A DNA stretch of 13,472 bases from Bacillota bacterium (GCA_023399455.1 JAEWPN010000193.1:1-13472); one strand, 5' to 3'; counted from the first letter of the stretch, positions 1 through 6,284 are shown. Notes: generated by a model from the sequence alone, not told the origin. Program-made: numbers and translations.

Positions 1-881
1 TTGCCGAGAGTAAGATTGAAGTTTCGAAAGTTTCGGATATGGCAACTGTTGGAGCTTCGGGCGATACGATGGAAGCATATAATTCGGGTTCCACGATTGC
101 ATCTTATCTTTATGAGCTGGGATTCAACGTAAATTTTGCGCCTGTGGCGGATGTGGTAACAGATGCGGAGAGCTCGGTAATCGGCAATCGATCCTTCGGC
201 AGCGATCCTACGGCTGTAGGTGGTATGGTAGCGGCTATGGTAGGCGGCCTTCAGGATACGGGAGTAAGCTCTTGCCTGAAGCATTTCCCCGGAATCGGAG
301 GAACGGCGGAGGATACTCACGACGGAATGGCTTCTGTTGAAAAGAGCCTGGAGGACATGAAGGCGTCTGATTTCGTTCCCTTTCAGTCCGGAATTGAATC
401 GGGAGCGCATTTTGTTATGGTAAGTCATGTGTCGGCCCCCGGTCTGGTGGGTGATAATACGCCATGCTCCTTGTCGGATAAAGTAATAACGGATATTCTT
501 CGCGGGGAACTGGGGTATAATAGAATCGTTATAACGGACGCTATGAATATGGCGGCGATAACGGAATATTATAGTTCCGATGAAGCGGCAGTTATGGCGA
601 TCAAGGCGGGTGCGGATATGATTCTTATGCCCGAGGATTTTCAGGCAGCATATGATGGAGTTCTCGCAGCGGTGAAGGACGGAGTAATTGCGGAGGAACG
701 CATTAATGAATCTCTTAAGAGAATCTATAGAGTAAAATACAGAGACAGGGTGGAGCAGAGTGATGTTTCCGGGGATGAAGCGACAGTGAGTGAAGGCGAC
801 GGGGCAGCAGTTGAAGGTGACGCTGCCGGTGATGCCGGAGAAGAGCAGTTGACGGAACAGCCGGCGGATGCGGCTGAATGA
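1..881 (+). CDS. Glycoside hydrolase family 3, NagZ-like beta-N-acetylhexosaminidase (5' end missing)
   Basis: The reading frame is open from base 3 to the TGA at 879-881, so the gene starts before the window; the ATG at 39 is internal. The visible part is the C-terminal portion of a GH3 N-terminal (TIM barrel) domain. It has the FAPVADV segment, the RSFGSDP segment, the KHFPG motif (279-293) and the D-T-H of the mobile catalytic loop (312-320), which in NagZ enzymes supplies the acid/base Asp-His dyad. The nucleophile Asp of ITDAMNM is encoded at 537-539. These are NagZ hallmarks, so the likely reaction is release of N-acetylglucosamine from peptidoglycan fragments or similar glycans. The protein ends about 40 residues after the barrel with an acidic, Ala/Gly/Glu-rich low-complexity tail and has no second GH3 domain. 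Whether it is secreted cannot be seen because the N-terminus is missing. An overlapping 22-codon frame (ATG at 881) has no ribosome binding site and is not called. Confidence 0.9.
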   Translation, partial: AESKIEVSKVSDMATVGASGDTMEAYNSGSTIASYLYELGFNVNFAPVADVVTDAESSVIGNRSFGSDPTAVGGMVAAMVGGLQDTGVSSCLKHFPGIGGTAEDTHDGMASVEKSLEDMKASDFVPFQSGIESGAHFVMVSHVSAPGLVGDNTPCSLSDKVITDILRGELGYNRIVITDAMNMAAITEYYSSDEAAVMAIKAGADMILMPEDFQAAYDGVLAAVKDGVIAEERINESLKRIYRVKYRDRVEQSDVSGDEATVSEGDGAAVEGDAAGDAGEEQLTEQPADAAE

Positions 882-892
882 TGAAGCCATGT

Positions 893-919
893 GTTACTGT
901 GAATGGAGTGGACAGTAAC
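893..919. repeat. Inverted repeat downstream of the GH3 gene
   Basis: GTTACTGT (893-900) and ACAGTAAC (912-919) form a perfect 8-bp stem with an 11-nt loop, starting 12 nt after the GH3 stop codon. There is no T-tract after it, so it is at best a weak terminator or an mRNA 3'-end stabilising hairpin. Confidence 0.4.
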
Positions 920-949
920 CATAAGGCGAAGATGGATAAGAAAAATTAA

Positions 950-978
950 TTGACAAAGAAATAAACTTATAGTATATT
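950..978 (+). promoter_or_regulatory. Promoter of tRNA-Gly
   Basis: TTGACA (950-955), a 17-bp spacer and TATATT (973-978) closely match the vegetative sigma-A consensus. Transcription should start near 985, just before the hairpin that precedes the tRNA. Confidence 0.8.
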
Positions 979-985
979 ATTATTT

Positions 986-1002
986 GCCCGTCGTTGATGG
1001 GC
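986..1002 (+). other. Leader hairpin before tRNA-Gly
   Basis: GCCCGTC (986-992) pairs with GATGGGC (996-1002) as a 7-bp stem containing one G-U pair, with a 3-nt loop. It sits between the predicted transcription start and the tRNA 5' end at 1009, so it would be in the RNase P-removed leader. Confidence 0.45.
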
Positions 1003-1008
1003 AGTAAT

Positions 1009-1081
1009 GCGCGAGTGGCTCAGTTGGTGGAGCACGACCTTGCCAAGGTCGGGGTCGCGGGTTCGAGTCCCGTCTCGCGCT
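1009..1081 (+). tRNA. tRNA-Gly (anticodon GCC)
   Basis: A full cloverleaf folds by hand. The acceptor stem GCGCGAG (1009-1015) pairs with CTCGCGC (1074-1080), with discriminator T at 1081. The D stem is GCTC/GAGC (1018-1021/1030-1033). The anticodon stem CGACC/GGTCG (1035-1039/1047-1051) carries loop TTGCCAA with anticodon GCC at 1042-1044. The T stem GCGGG/CCCGT (1057-1061/1069-1073) carries loop TTCGAGT. The gene is 73 nt and the CCA tail is not encoded. It decodes GGC and GGU glycine codons. Confidence 0.97.
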
Positions 1082-1102
1082 CTTTAATAAACACAGTAAA
1101 AT

Positions 1103-1139
1103 AGCGGTTTCCGAGGTTTTCGGGAGCCGCTGTTTTTGT
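1103..1139 (+). terminator. Rho-independent terminator of tRNA-Gly
   Basis: AGCGG (1103-1107) pairs with CCGCT (1127-1131), with further partial pairing inside the stem, and a T-rich run follows (TGTTTTTG). Read on the other strand it could also stop transcription from the minus-strand cupin gene ending at 1177, but the T-run there is poor. Confidence 0.75.
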
Positions 1140-1176
1140 TTAAAAAGTGGATAAGAATTATGATATTTAGGAAGCA

Positions 1177-1623
1177 TCAATGATATTTGGCGGGTACCCA
1201 ATCTTCAGCATTTTCAAAGTTAGTATTGTATGGAAGAAAGGGAGGCGCAATGGTCAGAAACATTTTTAAGTTATTATTCCCGATATTAAGGATATTGTGC
1301 CAGGTTCCGGACGGAACAAATATAGAAAACCCGCTTTGAGCTTGCGTGCGAAAATTAAGGGATTCCCGACTCATGCCCATAACAACCAAAGCAGTACCCT
1401 GTTCAATGTAATAAAACTGATCTGAGTTTATAAGCATATCTAATCCGACTTCGCTATTAACCGGAATCGTCATAAGCCCCAACTGCATATATCGGCCAGT
1501 CCAACGGGCAGTAAAAAAGTTGGTATTGATCATAACATCTTGTCTTAGATTTGTTACAAACGGATTAGGTCCCTGATTGATGCTGTTTGAGCTGCTGGGG
1601 AAACCGCCGGTATATATATCCAT
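1177..1623 (-). CDS. Small cupin-fold protein, copy A (148 aa)
   Basis: A single cupin_2-type beta-barrel domain of 148 residues. The start at 1623 is set by AAGGAG 7 nt upstream on the minus strand. Cupin motif 1 lies around residues 60-76 (GLDM..., then NSDQFYYIEQG) and motif 2 around 103-116 (VPSGTWHNILN, His109). The protein is the same length as the next gene (1981-2427) and aligns with it without gaps at about 47% identity (hand count, 69 of 148), so the two are paralogues from a tandem duplication. Copy A has Leu at position 64 where copy B has His, a likely metal ligand in motif 1; it may therefore have lost or changed metal binding. There is no signal peptide or membrane segment. The substrate is unknown; cupins of this form are usually annotated only by fold. 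Sigma-E-like promoter elements directly upstream suggest sporulation-stage expression (inference). Confidence 0.85.
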   Translation of the reverse strand: MDIYTGGFPSSSNSINQGPNPFVTNLRQDVMINTNFFTARWTGRYMQLGLMTIPVNSEVGLDMLINSDQFYYIEQGTALVVMGMSRESLNFRTQAQSGFSIFVPSGTWHNILNIGNNNLKMFLTIAPPFLPYNTNFENAEDWVPAKYH

Positions 1624-1652
1624 ATTGTCACTCCTTGAGAGATTAGATATAG

Positions 1653-1683
1653 TATTATATGAGCCGGTTGTGCTAAGTTATGT
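1653..1683 (-). promoter_or_regulatory. Sigma-E-like (sporulation) promoter of cupin A
   Basis: On the minus strand, ACATAAC (1683-1677) is followed by a 15-bp spacer and CATATAATA (1661-1653). CATATAAT is one base from the Bacillus sigma-E -10 consensus CATACAnT, and ATA in the -35 element fits its core. CATAnnnTA would also fit sigma-K, but the AC spacing is short for that. Exactly the same two elements at the same spacing precede cupin B. The start codon lies about 30 nt downstream. A vegetative TATAAT reading is possible but has no matching -35. Confidence 0.5.
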
Positions 1684-1749
1684 AGGATATTGATATCTTT
1701 AGGCATTATATCATATACCCGGTACTTTCTCTCCCCTGCACACAAGCAA

Positions 1750-1778
1750 GCGGCGCCCGGGAATATCTCTGGCGCCGC
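1750..1778 (-). repeat. GC-rich hairpin upstream of cupin A
   Basis: GCGGCGCC (1750-1757) and GGCGCCGC (1771-1778) form a perfect 8-bp stem with a 13-nt loop. It corresponds in position to the hairpin at 2517-2547 before cupin B, and both loops contain GGGAATA. No clear T-tract follows on either strand, so terminator function in this copy is doubtful. Confidence 0.55.
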
Positions 1779-1858
1779 CTTATTTAAATATATAAAAAGT
1801 TATAATGAAACAACATTTATACCATTGTGACATTTATTGTTGAATTTTGGAGTTAAAT

Positions 1859-1984
1859 ATGAGGATTACAATAATATACTATTCTTATGGAAGAATTTGG
1901 AAACTTGTATCATATTATCTGTTGTTGAAAGAAACAAAAAAACATGGGAAAATAAGGTTTTCTTTCCATACAGAAATATATTAA
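1859..1984 (+). CDS. Possible small protein in duplicated intergenic block, copy A (41 aa)
   Basis: ATG at 1859 is preceded by GGAG (1849-1852) at 6-nt spacing and reads 41 codons to TAA at 1982-1984. The first 17 or so codons match the small frame at 2628-2696: both begin M-R-I, share YYS and GRI, and then LV, with one in-frame codon inserted in the other copy. Several differences are silent (Ser, Arg, Val codons), which weakly favours coding. The tails differ, and this frame runs 4 nt into the stop end of cupin B. No family is recognised. The same DNA could instead be conserved because of a minus-strand RNA or simply because the duplication is recent. Confidence 0.25.
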   Translation: MRITIIYYSYGRIWKLVSYYLLLKETKKHGKIRFSFHTEIY

Positions 1985-2427
1985 TATTCGTAGTGGCCGA
2001 ACCACTCCTCTTGAGTGTTGTACACAGTGTTGTAGTTATGAAAAGCGGGAGCATAGATGGTATACATCTTTAGGTCTAAATTGCTGATGTTAACTACATT
2101 ATGCCATATGCCGGCAGGAACAATTATTGCATGACCTTTATATATGTGTGTCTGAATATCAAGGCACTCTTGACAGAAGCCCATGATTGCCAATGCTTCA
2201 CCTTGCTCGATGTAAAAAAACTGTTCTGAATTATAATGAACATCCAACCCGGTTTCTGTGGCCACCGGTATGGACATATGTGCGTATTGCATATTTTTGC
2301 TAGTCCATCTTGAAGCAAAAAAATGTGTATTATTAAGTGCCTCCTGCCTTAAGTTAGTTACATAGGGAACGGAGTCCTGACTGCGGTTAATTTGGTTATC
2401 GGGAGAACCACCCGTGTTTAAATCCAT
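1981..2427 (-). CDS. Small cupin-fold protein, copy B (148 aa)
   Basis: Paralogue of the gene at 1177-1623, same length, about 47% identical by hand alignment. The frame extends further upstream, but AAGGAG 7 nt before the ATG at 2427, and the match to copy A's start, place the start here. Motif 1 is intact, with GLDVH (His64) followed by NSEQFFYIEQG (68-76); motif 2 is VPAGIWHNVVN with His109. This copy therefore keeps both cupin metal-ligand histidines and is the better candidate for an active or metal-binding form. It is probably cytosolic or a structural spore component, since it has no signal or membrane segment. It is transcribed towards copy A and divergently from the ferritin-like gene at 2769. 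The substrate is unknown, and annotation beyond the fold would be guesswork. Confidence 0.87.
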   Translation of the reverse strand: MDLNTGGSPDNQINRSQDSVPYVTNLRQEALNNTHFFASRWTSKNMQYAHMSIPVATETGLDVHYNSEQFFYIEQGEALAIMGFCQECLDIQTHIYKGHAIIVPAGIWHNVVNISNLDLKMYTIYAPAFHNYNTVYNTQEEWFGHYEY

Positions 2428-2457
2428 ATTGTTACTCCTTGTGAGATTAGATAATAA

Positions 2458-2488
2458 TATTATATGAATGGGTTGTACTAAGTTATGT
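2458..2488 (-). promoter_or_regulatory. Sigma-E-like (sporulation) promoter of cupin B
   Basis: On the minus strand, ACATAAC (2488-2482), 15-bp spacer, CATATAATA (2466-2458): identical elements and spacing to the promoter of cupin A. The surrounding leader down to the start codon is also nearly identical between copies, although the coding regions have diverged to about 47% protein identity, which points to selection on this element. Confidence 0.5.
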
Positions 2489-2510
2489 GGGATATTGAAT
2501 AATTGCATAT

Positions 2511-2547
2511 AAAAAAGGCGTCGCATTGGGAATACCCTTGCGCCGCC
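2511..2547 (-). terminator. Hairpin with T6 tail upstream of cupin B
   Basis: On the minus strand GGCGGCGC (2547-2540) pairs with GCGACGCC (2524-2517) with one mismatch; an inner GGG/CCC pair closes an AATA loop, and six Ts follow (2516-2511). This is a good intrinsic terminator, but it lies upstream of the cupin B promoter. It would therefore end a minus-strand transcript starting inside 2550-2700, or insulate cupin B from read-through. Confidence 0.6.
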
Positions 2548-2627
2548 CTTCGTTAGAGTATGAGAGGTTATGATGAAACAACAATAATTGTGTTGTGCCG
2601 TCCGTTACGAAATTTAGGAGTCAAAAT

Positions 2628-2696
2628 ATGAGGATTATCTCAATATTATACTATTCATGCGGACGGATTCCGGAACTTGTTCATGTTATTACATAA
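2628..2696 (+). CDS. Possible small protein in duplicated intergenic block, copy B (22 aa)
   Basis: ATG at 2628 follows AGGAG (2616-2620) at 7-nt spacing and reads 22 codons to TAA at 2694-2696. Its N-terminal part matches the frame at 1859 (M-R-I, YYS, GRI, LV). It ends 72 nt before the ferritin-like gene on the same strand, so it could be an upstream leader peptide or small protein of that transcript. No known family; length and divergence leave the call weak. Confidence 0.28.
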   Translation: MRIISILYYSCGRIPELVHVIT

Positions 2697-2718
2697 ATGT
2701 TCTTTTTCCACATACATT
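2693..2718 (+). promoter_or_regulatory. Candidate sigma-E-like promoter of the ferritin-like gene
   Basis: ATA (2693-2695), a 15-bp spacer and CATACATT (2711-2718). The -10 is an exact match to the sigma-E consensus CATACAnT. A second CATAnnnTA match (CATATAGTA, 2726-2734) lies just downstream. The region is AT-rich, so chance matches are possible, but the same class of element precedes both neighbouring cupin genes. Confidence 0.4.
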
Positions 2719-2768
2719 TCATATACATATAGTAATGGTCAATATATATTTTTCTAATAAGGATGGTC

Positions 2769-3284
2769 ATGAGTAATAATTTTACCTGTAATATTTCTGT
2801 AAACCTACCATATCCTGAAATTCAACCTGAAAGTCAGAATCCCCAATATGCTCTGGCCATGCTAAGCAACGTAGGCAGCAGCAATTCGGAAATGACTGCT
2901 GTGAGTCTGTATTTTTATAACAGCGTCATACTCGATCCGCTTTACGTTAATTTCGCCAAATGCTTTCATGAAATCAGTATTGTGGAAATGCACCATTTGA
3001 ATATTTTTGCGGATCTCGCATTTAAGATGGGAGCCGATCCGCGCCTATGGAGTGTGCAAAACCGGAGAAAAGCCTATTGGACACCCGCATTCAACCAGTA
3101 CCCGCGGGAAATACGCAGTATTATTGTAAACTCTATCAAGGGAGAGGAAGCGGCCATCCGGAAATACAGAAGTCAGGCAAGTGTAATCCGAGACGCCAAC
3201 ATTGAAAGTATTTTGGAGCGCATTATCCTTGATGAAGAGCGGCATATTGAAATTTTCAATAATATGCTGAGTCTTATTTCCTAA
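2769..3284 (+). CDS. Ferritin-like diiron protein (171 aa)
   Basis: A four-helix ferritin-like protein with a complete set of candidate diiron or dimanganese ligands: Glu41 (SEMTA), Glu73 and His76 (E-M-H-H), Glu126 or Glu127 (GEEAAI), and Glu156 with His159 (E-E-R-H). The motif order, Glu then ExxH in the first helix pair and Glu then ExxH in the second, matches bacterial ferritin-like/rubrerythrin-type sheets. The N-terminal LPYPEI...NPQYA and central YW segments resemble a Clostridia group usually annotated only as 'ferritin-like domain protein'. An in-frame ATG lies at 2763, but AAGGA (2759-2763) with 5-nt spacing favours the ATG at 2769. There is no rubredoxin domain or signal peptide. 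Likely roles are iron or manganese redox chemistry or peroxide removal; a spore-coat role like CotJC or manganese catalases is possible from the promoter context (inference). Confidence 0.85.
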   Translation: MSNNFTCNISVNLPYPEIQPESQNPQYALAMLSNVGSSNSEMTAVSLYFYNSVILDPLYVNFAKCFHEISIVEMHHLNIFADLAFKMGADPRLWSVQNRRKAYWTPAFNQYPREIRSIIVNSIKGEEAAIRKYRSQASVIRDANIESILERIILDEERHIEIFNNMLSLIS

Positions 3285-3395
3285 TTTTTGATTGAAGCAG
3301 TCAGCTGTCAAAAATATCATAATAATAATTGCGAAAATATCCCATGGAGAGGACATACATATAAAGATTTAAAATCAAAAAACTTCAAAAAAGAC

Positions 3396-3424
3396 TGTAC
3401 ATATGCAAATCAGTGTGCTATAAT
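3396..3424 (+). promoter_or_regulatory. Extended -10 promoter driving the ATPase leader or a small RNA
   Basis: TGTACA (3396-3401), 17-bp spacer, TATAAT (3419-3424) preceded by TGC, i.e. an extended -10. Start is expected near 3431, immediately upstream of three consecutive hairpins ending in a terminator at 3471-3505. Confidence 0.65.
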
Positions 3425-3430
3425 TACTTC

Positions 3431-3505
3431 AGAACGAAAGTTCAAATGTAAAATTCCCCTTTTACATGAGAAGGACATCCATCGCAAGATGGGTGTCCTT
3501 TTTTA
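3431..3505 (+). ncRNA. Candidate structured leader/attenuator or small RNA before the Ca2+-ATPase
   Basis: From the predicted start the roughly 75-nt RNA would fold as three hairpins: GAAC-GAAA-GTTC (3432-3443, GNRA loop), ATGTAAAA/TTTTACAT (3446-3453/3460-3467, 8 bp), and the terminator. ATGTAAAA recurs at 3505-3512, just past the terminator, so TTTTACAT could pair with either copy. That gives an obvious switch between two structures. It matches no riboswitch class I can name; in particular the GGGGAGUA core of yybP-ykoY is absent. It may be a conditional leader of the downstream pump or an independent small RNA. Confidence 0.4.
3471..3505 (+). terminator. Strong rho-independent terminator upstream of the Ca2+-ATPase
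   Basis: A 13-bp stem (3471-3483 with 3488-3500, one G-U pair) closed by a GCAA tetraloop and followed by Ts. It lies 187 nt after the ferritin-like gene and 92 nt before the ATPase start, so it ends either the ferritin transcript or the short RNA from the 3396 promoter. Confidence 0.9.
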
Positions 3506-3596
3506 TGTAAAAATTTTTGGCTGACTTTACTCATACATATTTTTCCTTGTACAGGCATATAAAAGCATAGGACAAAGTACAAGCGGAGGCATGTTT

Positions 3597-6284
3597 ATGT
3601 ATGAGAATAAGTCGATTCGGGAGACCGGGCAAATACTGAAAAGTGATACGGAAAGAGGATTAGACGGCGCGGAAGCCGCAAGCAGGCTTTCGCAGTACGG
3701 GAAGAACAAGCTAAAGGAGAAAAAAGAAAAGACGAAAATAGCACTGTTTTTGGAACAGCTGAACGATCCTCTCATTTTTATTCTGTTTGTTGCCACAGCG
3801 GTTTCCATGCTCTTAGGGGAGATGGGCGATGCGGCAATTATTATCACGGTCATTGTGGTGAACGCTTTTGTGGGTGTGGTTCAGGAGGGTAAGGCGAGAA
3901 AAGCGATTGAAGCCCTGAAGAAGCTGACGAGCCCCCATGCTATCGTGAAGCGAAACGGGAAACAGAAAGAAATTGTGGCGGAGGACTTGGTACCGGGAGA
4001 CATTGTTTGTCTGGAAGCAGGCAGGCAGGTGCCTGCGGATCTGAGACTGACGAAAACTATGAGCTTAAAAATCGAGGAGTCAGCTCTCACGGGGGAATCG
4101 GTACCGGTGGATAAGGATGCCGGATATTTGGCAGGAGGTAAGGCTAGCGTAAACGAGTGTAGAAATATGGCATTTATGTCAACCAATGTGACCTACGGAC
4201 GAGGTGAGGGAATAGTAGTGGAAACCGGTATGGGTACGCAAATAGGACACATTGCCGATATGATCAGCGAAGCAAAGGAGGAGATGACCCCTCTCCAGAA
4301 GCGTCTGGGGGACTTGGGAAAAGTACTCAGTGCGGTGGCGGTGTTTGTCTGCGGATTTTTGTTCCTCGTAGCGGTTTTGCAGAAGAGAGATGTGGGAGAT
4401 ATGCTGCTTACGGCGATTTCCCTGGCGGTAGCAGCTGTTCCCGAGGGGCTTCCGGCTATCGTGACCATAGTCCTCGCCCTCAGCGTATCAAGGATGGTAA
4501 AGGTAAATACAATTATCCGGCGTCTTCCCTCGGTGGAAACGTTGGGAGCAGTAAACGTGGTTTGCTCCGATAAAACAGGAACTCTTACCCAGAATAAAAT
4601 GACTGTGAAAAAATGTTATGTGGATTCCAGAATATTGCCCTCCGATGTTTTGAACGAAAATAGATACCGAGAGCTGTTTCTGGGCTGTGTGCTTTGCAAT
4701 GACGGAAATATTTCCGGCGGGGAAAGGATCGGTGACCCTACGGAGCTGGCCCTTCTCGATCTGGCCAAGCGATATGGAGTCACCAGGGAAAGCGCCGAAG
4801 CGTCCTATCCGAGAATCGATGAAAAGGCGTTCGATTCCAACAGAAAAATGATGACCACCCTCCATAAGGGTGTAGATGGAAAAGTGTCCTATACCAAAGG
4901 AAGTACCGAAGAAATGCTAAAACGCTGCAAGTATATGCAATCCCACGGTAAGAAGATACCCATGACCGATTCAGGTAAGAGAGACATTATGCAGGCAGTG
5001 GGGCAGATGGCGGCGGAGGCCTTACGCGTGCTGGCGATAGCTATGCGGGAGGGGGCACCGGATGCGGAGGAGAGAGAACTCACCTTTATTGGCCTGGTGG
5101 GGATGATGGACCCGGCAAGACCGGAGGCGGCAGAGGCAGTGGAAGCTTTCAAGGAGGCTGGGGTTGATACGGTGATGATTACGGGGGATCATATCGATAC
5201 CGCGTTCGCCATAGCGAGGGAGCTGGGAATTGCTTTCCGTCGGGAGGAATGTTTAAGCGGCAGCGAACTGGAGCTTCTTACGGAGGAGGAATTCGAAGAA
5301 AAAGCGGAGCATATTAAAGTTTATGCGCGGGTATCGCCTGAGCATAAGGTGAAAATAGTAGATGCGCTGAAGAAAAAGGGAAAAATAGTGGCAATGACGG
5401 GAGACGGCGTAAACGATGCCCCTTCCCTGAAATGTGCGGACATAGGAATTGCTATGGGAATGAACGGCACGGATGTGGCGAAAAATGCTTCGGATATGGT
5501 GCTGACCGACGATAATTTCGCGACGATCCGAAAGGCTATCGAAGAGGGAAGGGGAATCTATGAGAATATTCGTAAGGCGATCCTCTTTCTGCTTTCCTCC
5601 AACTTCGGAGAAATTATTACGATGCTTGCCGCGATTCTTGTAGGTCTTCCTTCTCCCCTGAAGGCCAGCCATATCCTTTGGATCAATCTGATTACGGACT
5701 CCCTTCCGGCGCTGGCACTGGGAGTGGATGAGAACGACGGAAAAGAACTTATGAAGCAAAGACCTCGAAAAAGCGAGGAAAATCTTTTTGCCAGGGGAGG
5801 GCTTGCCTGCACGCTTTGCTATGGAGTGGTCATAGCGACGATAAGTATTACGGCGTTTCTGCAGGTGCCATATGGGGAACTGCTCAGGCAGGGGCTGCCT
5901 GTCAGTCTGCACAGTATAGAATCGATGCTGAAACTGCCCGAGCTATTAAACAAAGCGCAGACCCATGCCTTTACCGTACTTGGGATGAGCCAGCTATTCC
6001 ACGCCATAGGTATGCGGGACGTGAATAAGTCGGTATTTCGCATGAATCATTTTTCCAACAGCTATATGATATTTGCGTGTGCGGTTGGCATTGGTTTACA
6101 GGTCCTCGTAACGGAAATTCCTTATTTTGTCGGGCTGTTTGGAACGACGAGGCTGTCTCTGGCGGAATGGGGCTGCCTGGCGGCATTGTCGTGTACACCC
6201 CTTTTGGTGCATGAGCTTCTGATCATAGGCGGAATTGCAGACAGGAGGCCATCCCCTGCGGCCGAACCCGCCCTGAGGGTTTGA
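3597..6284 (+). CDS. P-type Ca2+-transporting ATPase (PMR1/SERCA type, 895 aa)
   Basis: A complete P-type II ATPase that pumps cations, most likely Ca2+, out of the cell. Order: N-terminal cation-ATPase domain; actuator motif TGES (165-168); M4 motif PEGLP (282-286); phosphorylation site DKTGT with Asp325; nucleotide-binding domain; hinge GDGVND (602-607); M5 SSNFGE (Asn669, Glu672); M6 NLITD (Asn697, Thr700, Asp701); and a four-helix C-terminal bundle. The M4 Glu, M5 Asn/Glu and M6 Asn/Thr/Asp equal SERCA calcium ligands. The M8 region reads GMRDVNKS rather than SERCA's SLSENQS, so the site-I Glu seems not conserved and one Ca2+ per cycle is likely. The start is placed at 3597 because GGAGG (3585-3589) is 7 nt upstream; the ATG at 3591 is too close to it. 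The only clear upstream promoter sits before a strong terminator, suggesting control by attenuation. Mn2+ transport cannot be excluded. Confidence 0.93.
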   Translation: MYENKSIRETGQILKSDTERGLDGAEAASRLSQYGKNKLKEKKEKTKIALFLEQLNDPLIFILFVATAVSMLLGEMGDAAIIITVIVVNAFVGVVQEGKARKAIEALKKLTSPHAIVKRNGKQKEIVAEDLVPGDIVCLEAGRQVPADLRLTKTMSLKIEESALTGESVPVDKDAGYLAGGKASVNECRNMAFMSTNVTYGRGEGIVVETGMGTQIGHIADMISEAKEEMTPLQKRLGDLGKVLSAVAVFVCGFLFLVAVLQKRDVGDMLLTAISLAVAAVPEGLPAIVTIVLALSVSRMVKVNTIIRRLPSVETLGAVNVVCSDKTGTLTQNKMTVKKCYVDSRILPSDVLNENRYRELFLGCVLCNDGNISGGERIGDPTELALLDLAKRYGVTRESAEASYPRIDEKAFDSNRKMMTTLHKGVDGKVSYTKGSTEEMLKRCKYMQSHGKKIPMTDSGKRDIMQAVGQMAAEALRVLAIAMREGAPDAEERELTFIGLVGMMDPARPEAAEAVEAFKEAGVDTVMITGDHIDTAFAIARELGIAFRREECLSGSELELLTEEEFEEKAEHIKVYARVSPEHKVKIVDALKKKGKIVAMTGDGVNDAPSLKCADIGIAMGMNGTDVAKNASDMVLTDDNFATIRKAIEEGRGIYENIRKAILFLLSSNFGEIITMLAAILVGLPSPLKASHILWINLITDSLPALALGVDENDGKELMKQRPRKSEENLFARGGLACTLCYGVVIATISITAFLQVPYGELLRQGLPVSLHSIESMLKLPELLNKAQTHAFTVLGMSQLFHAIGMRDVNKSVFRMNHFSNSYMIFACAVGIGLQVLVTEIPYFVGLFGTTRLSLAEWGCLAALSCTPLLVHELLIIGGIADRRPSPAAEPALRV

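Noticed and set aside
881..949. 22-codon frame overlapping the GH3 stop
   Set aside because: No ribosome binding site; it contains the inverted repeat at 893-919 and runs up to the -35 element of the tRNA promoter.
980..1201. 73-aa minus-strand ORF across the tRNA
   Set aside because: It is the reverse complement of the tRNA-Gly and its terminator; no ribosome binding site or protein family.
2645..2650. Vegetative sigma-A promoter for cupin B on the minus strand
   Set aside because: TATAAT is present but has no -35 at a fitting distance and lies upstream of a terminator-like hairpin, so it is unlikely to serve cupin B itself.
3425..3596. yybP-ykoY manganese riboswitch before the cation pump
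   Set aside because: The GGGGAGUA core and its partner loop are not present.
5253..5912. 219-aa minus-strand ORF inside the ATPase gene
   Set aside because: Antisense shadow of a well-supported P-type ATPase; the composition follows the complementary codons and no motif is seen.
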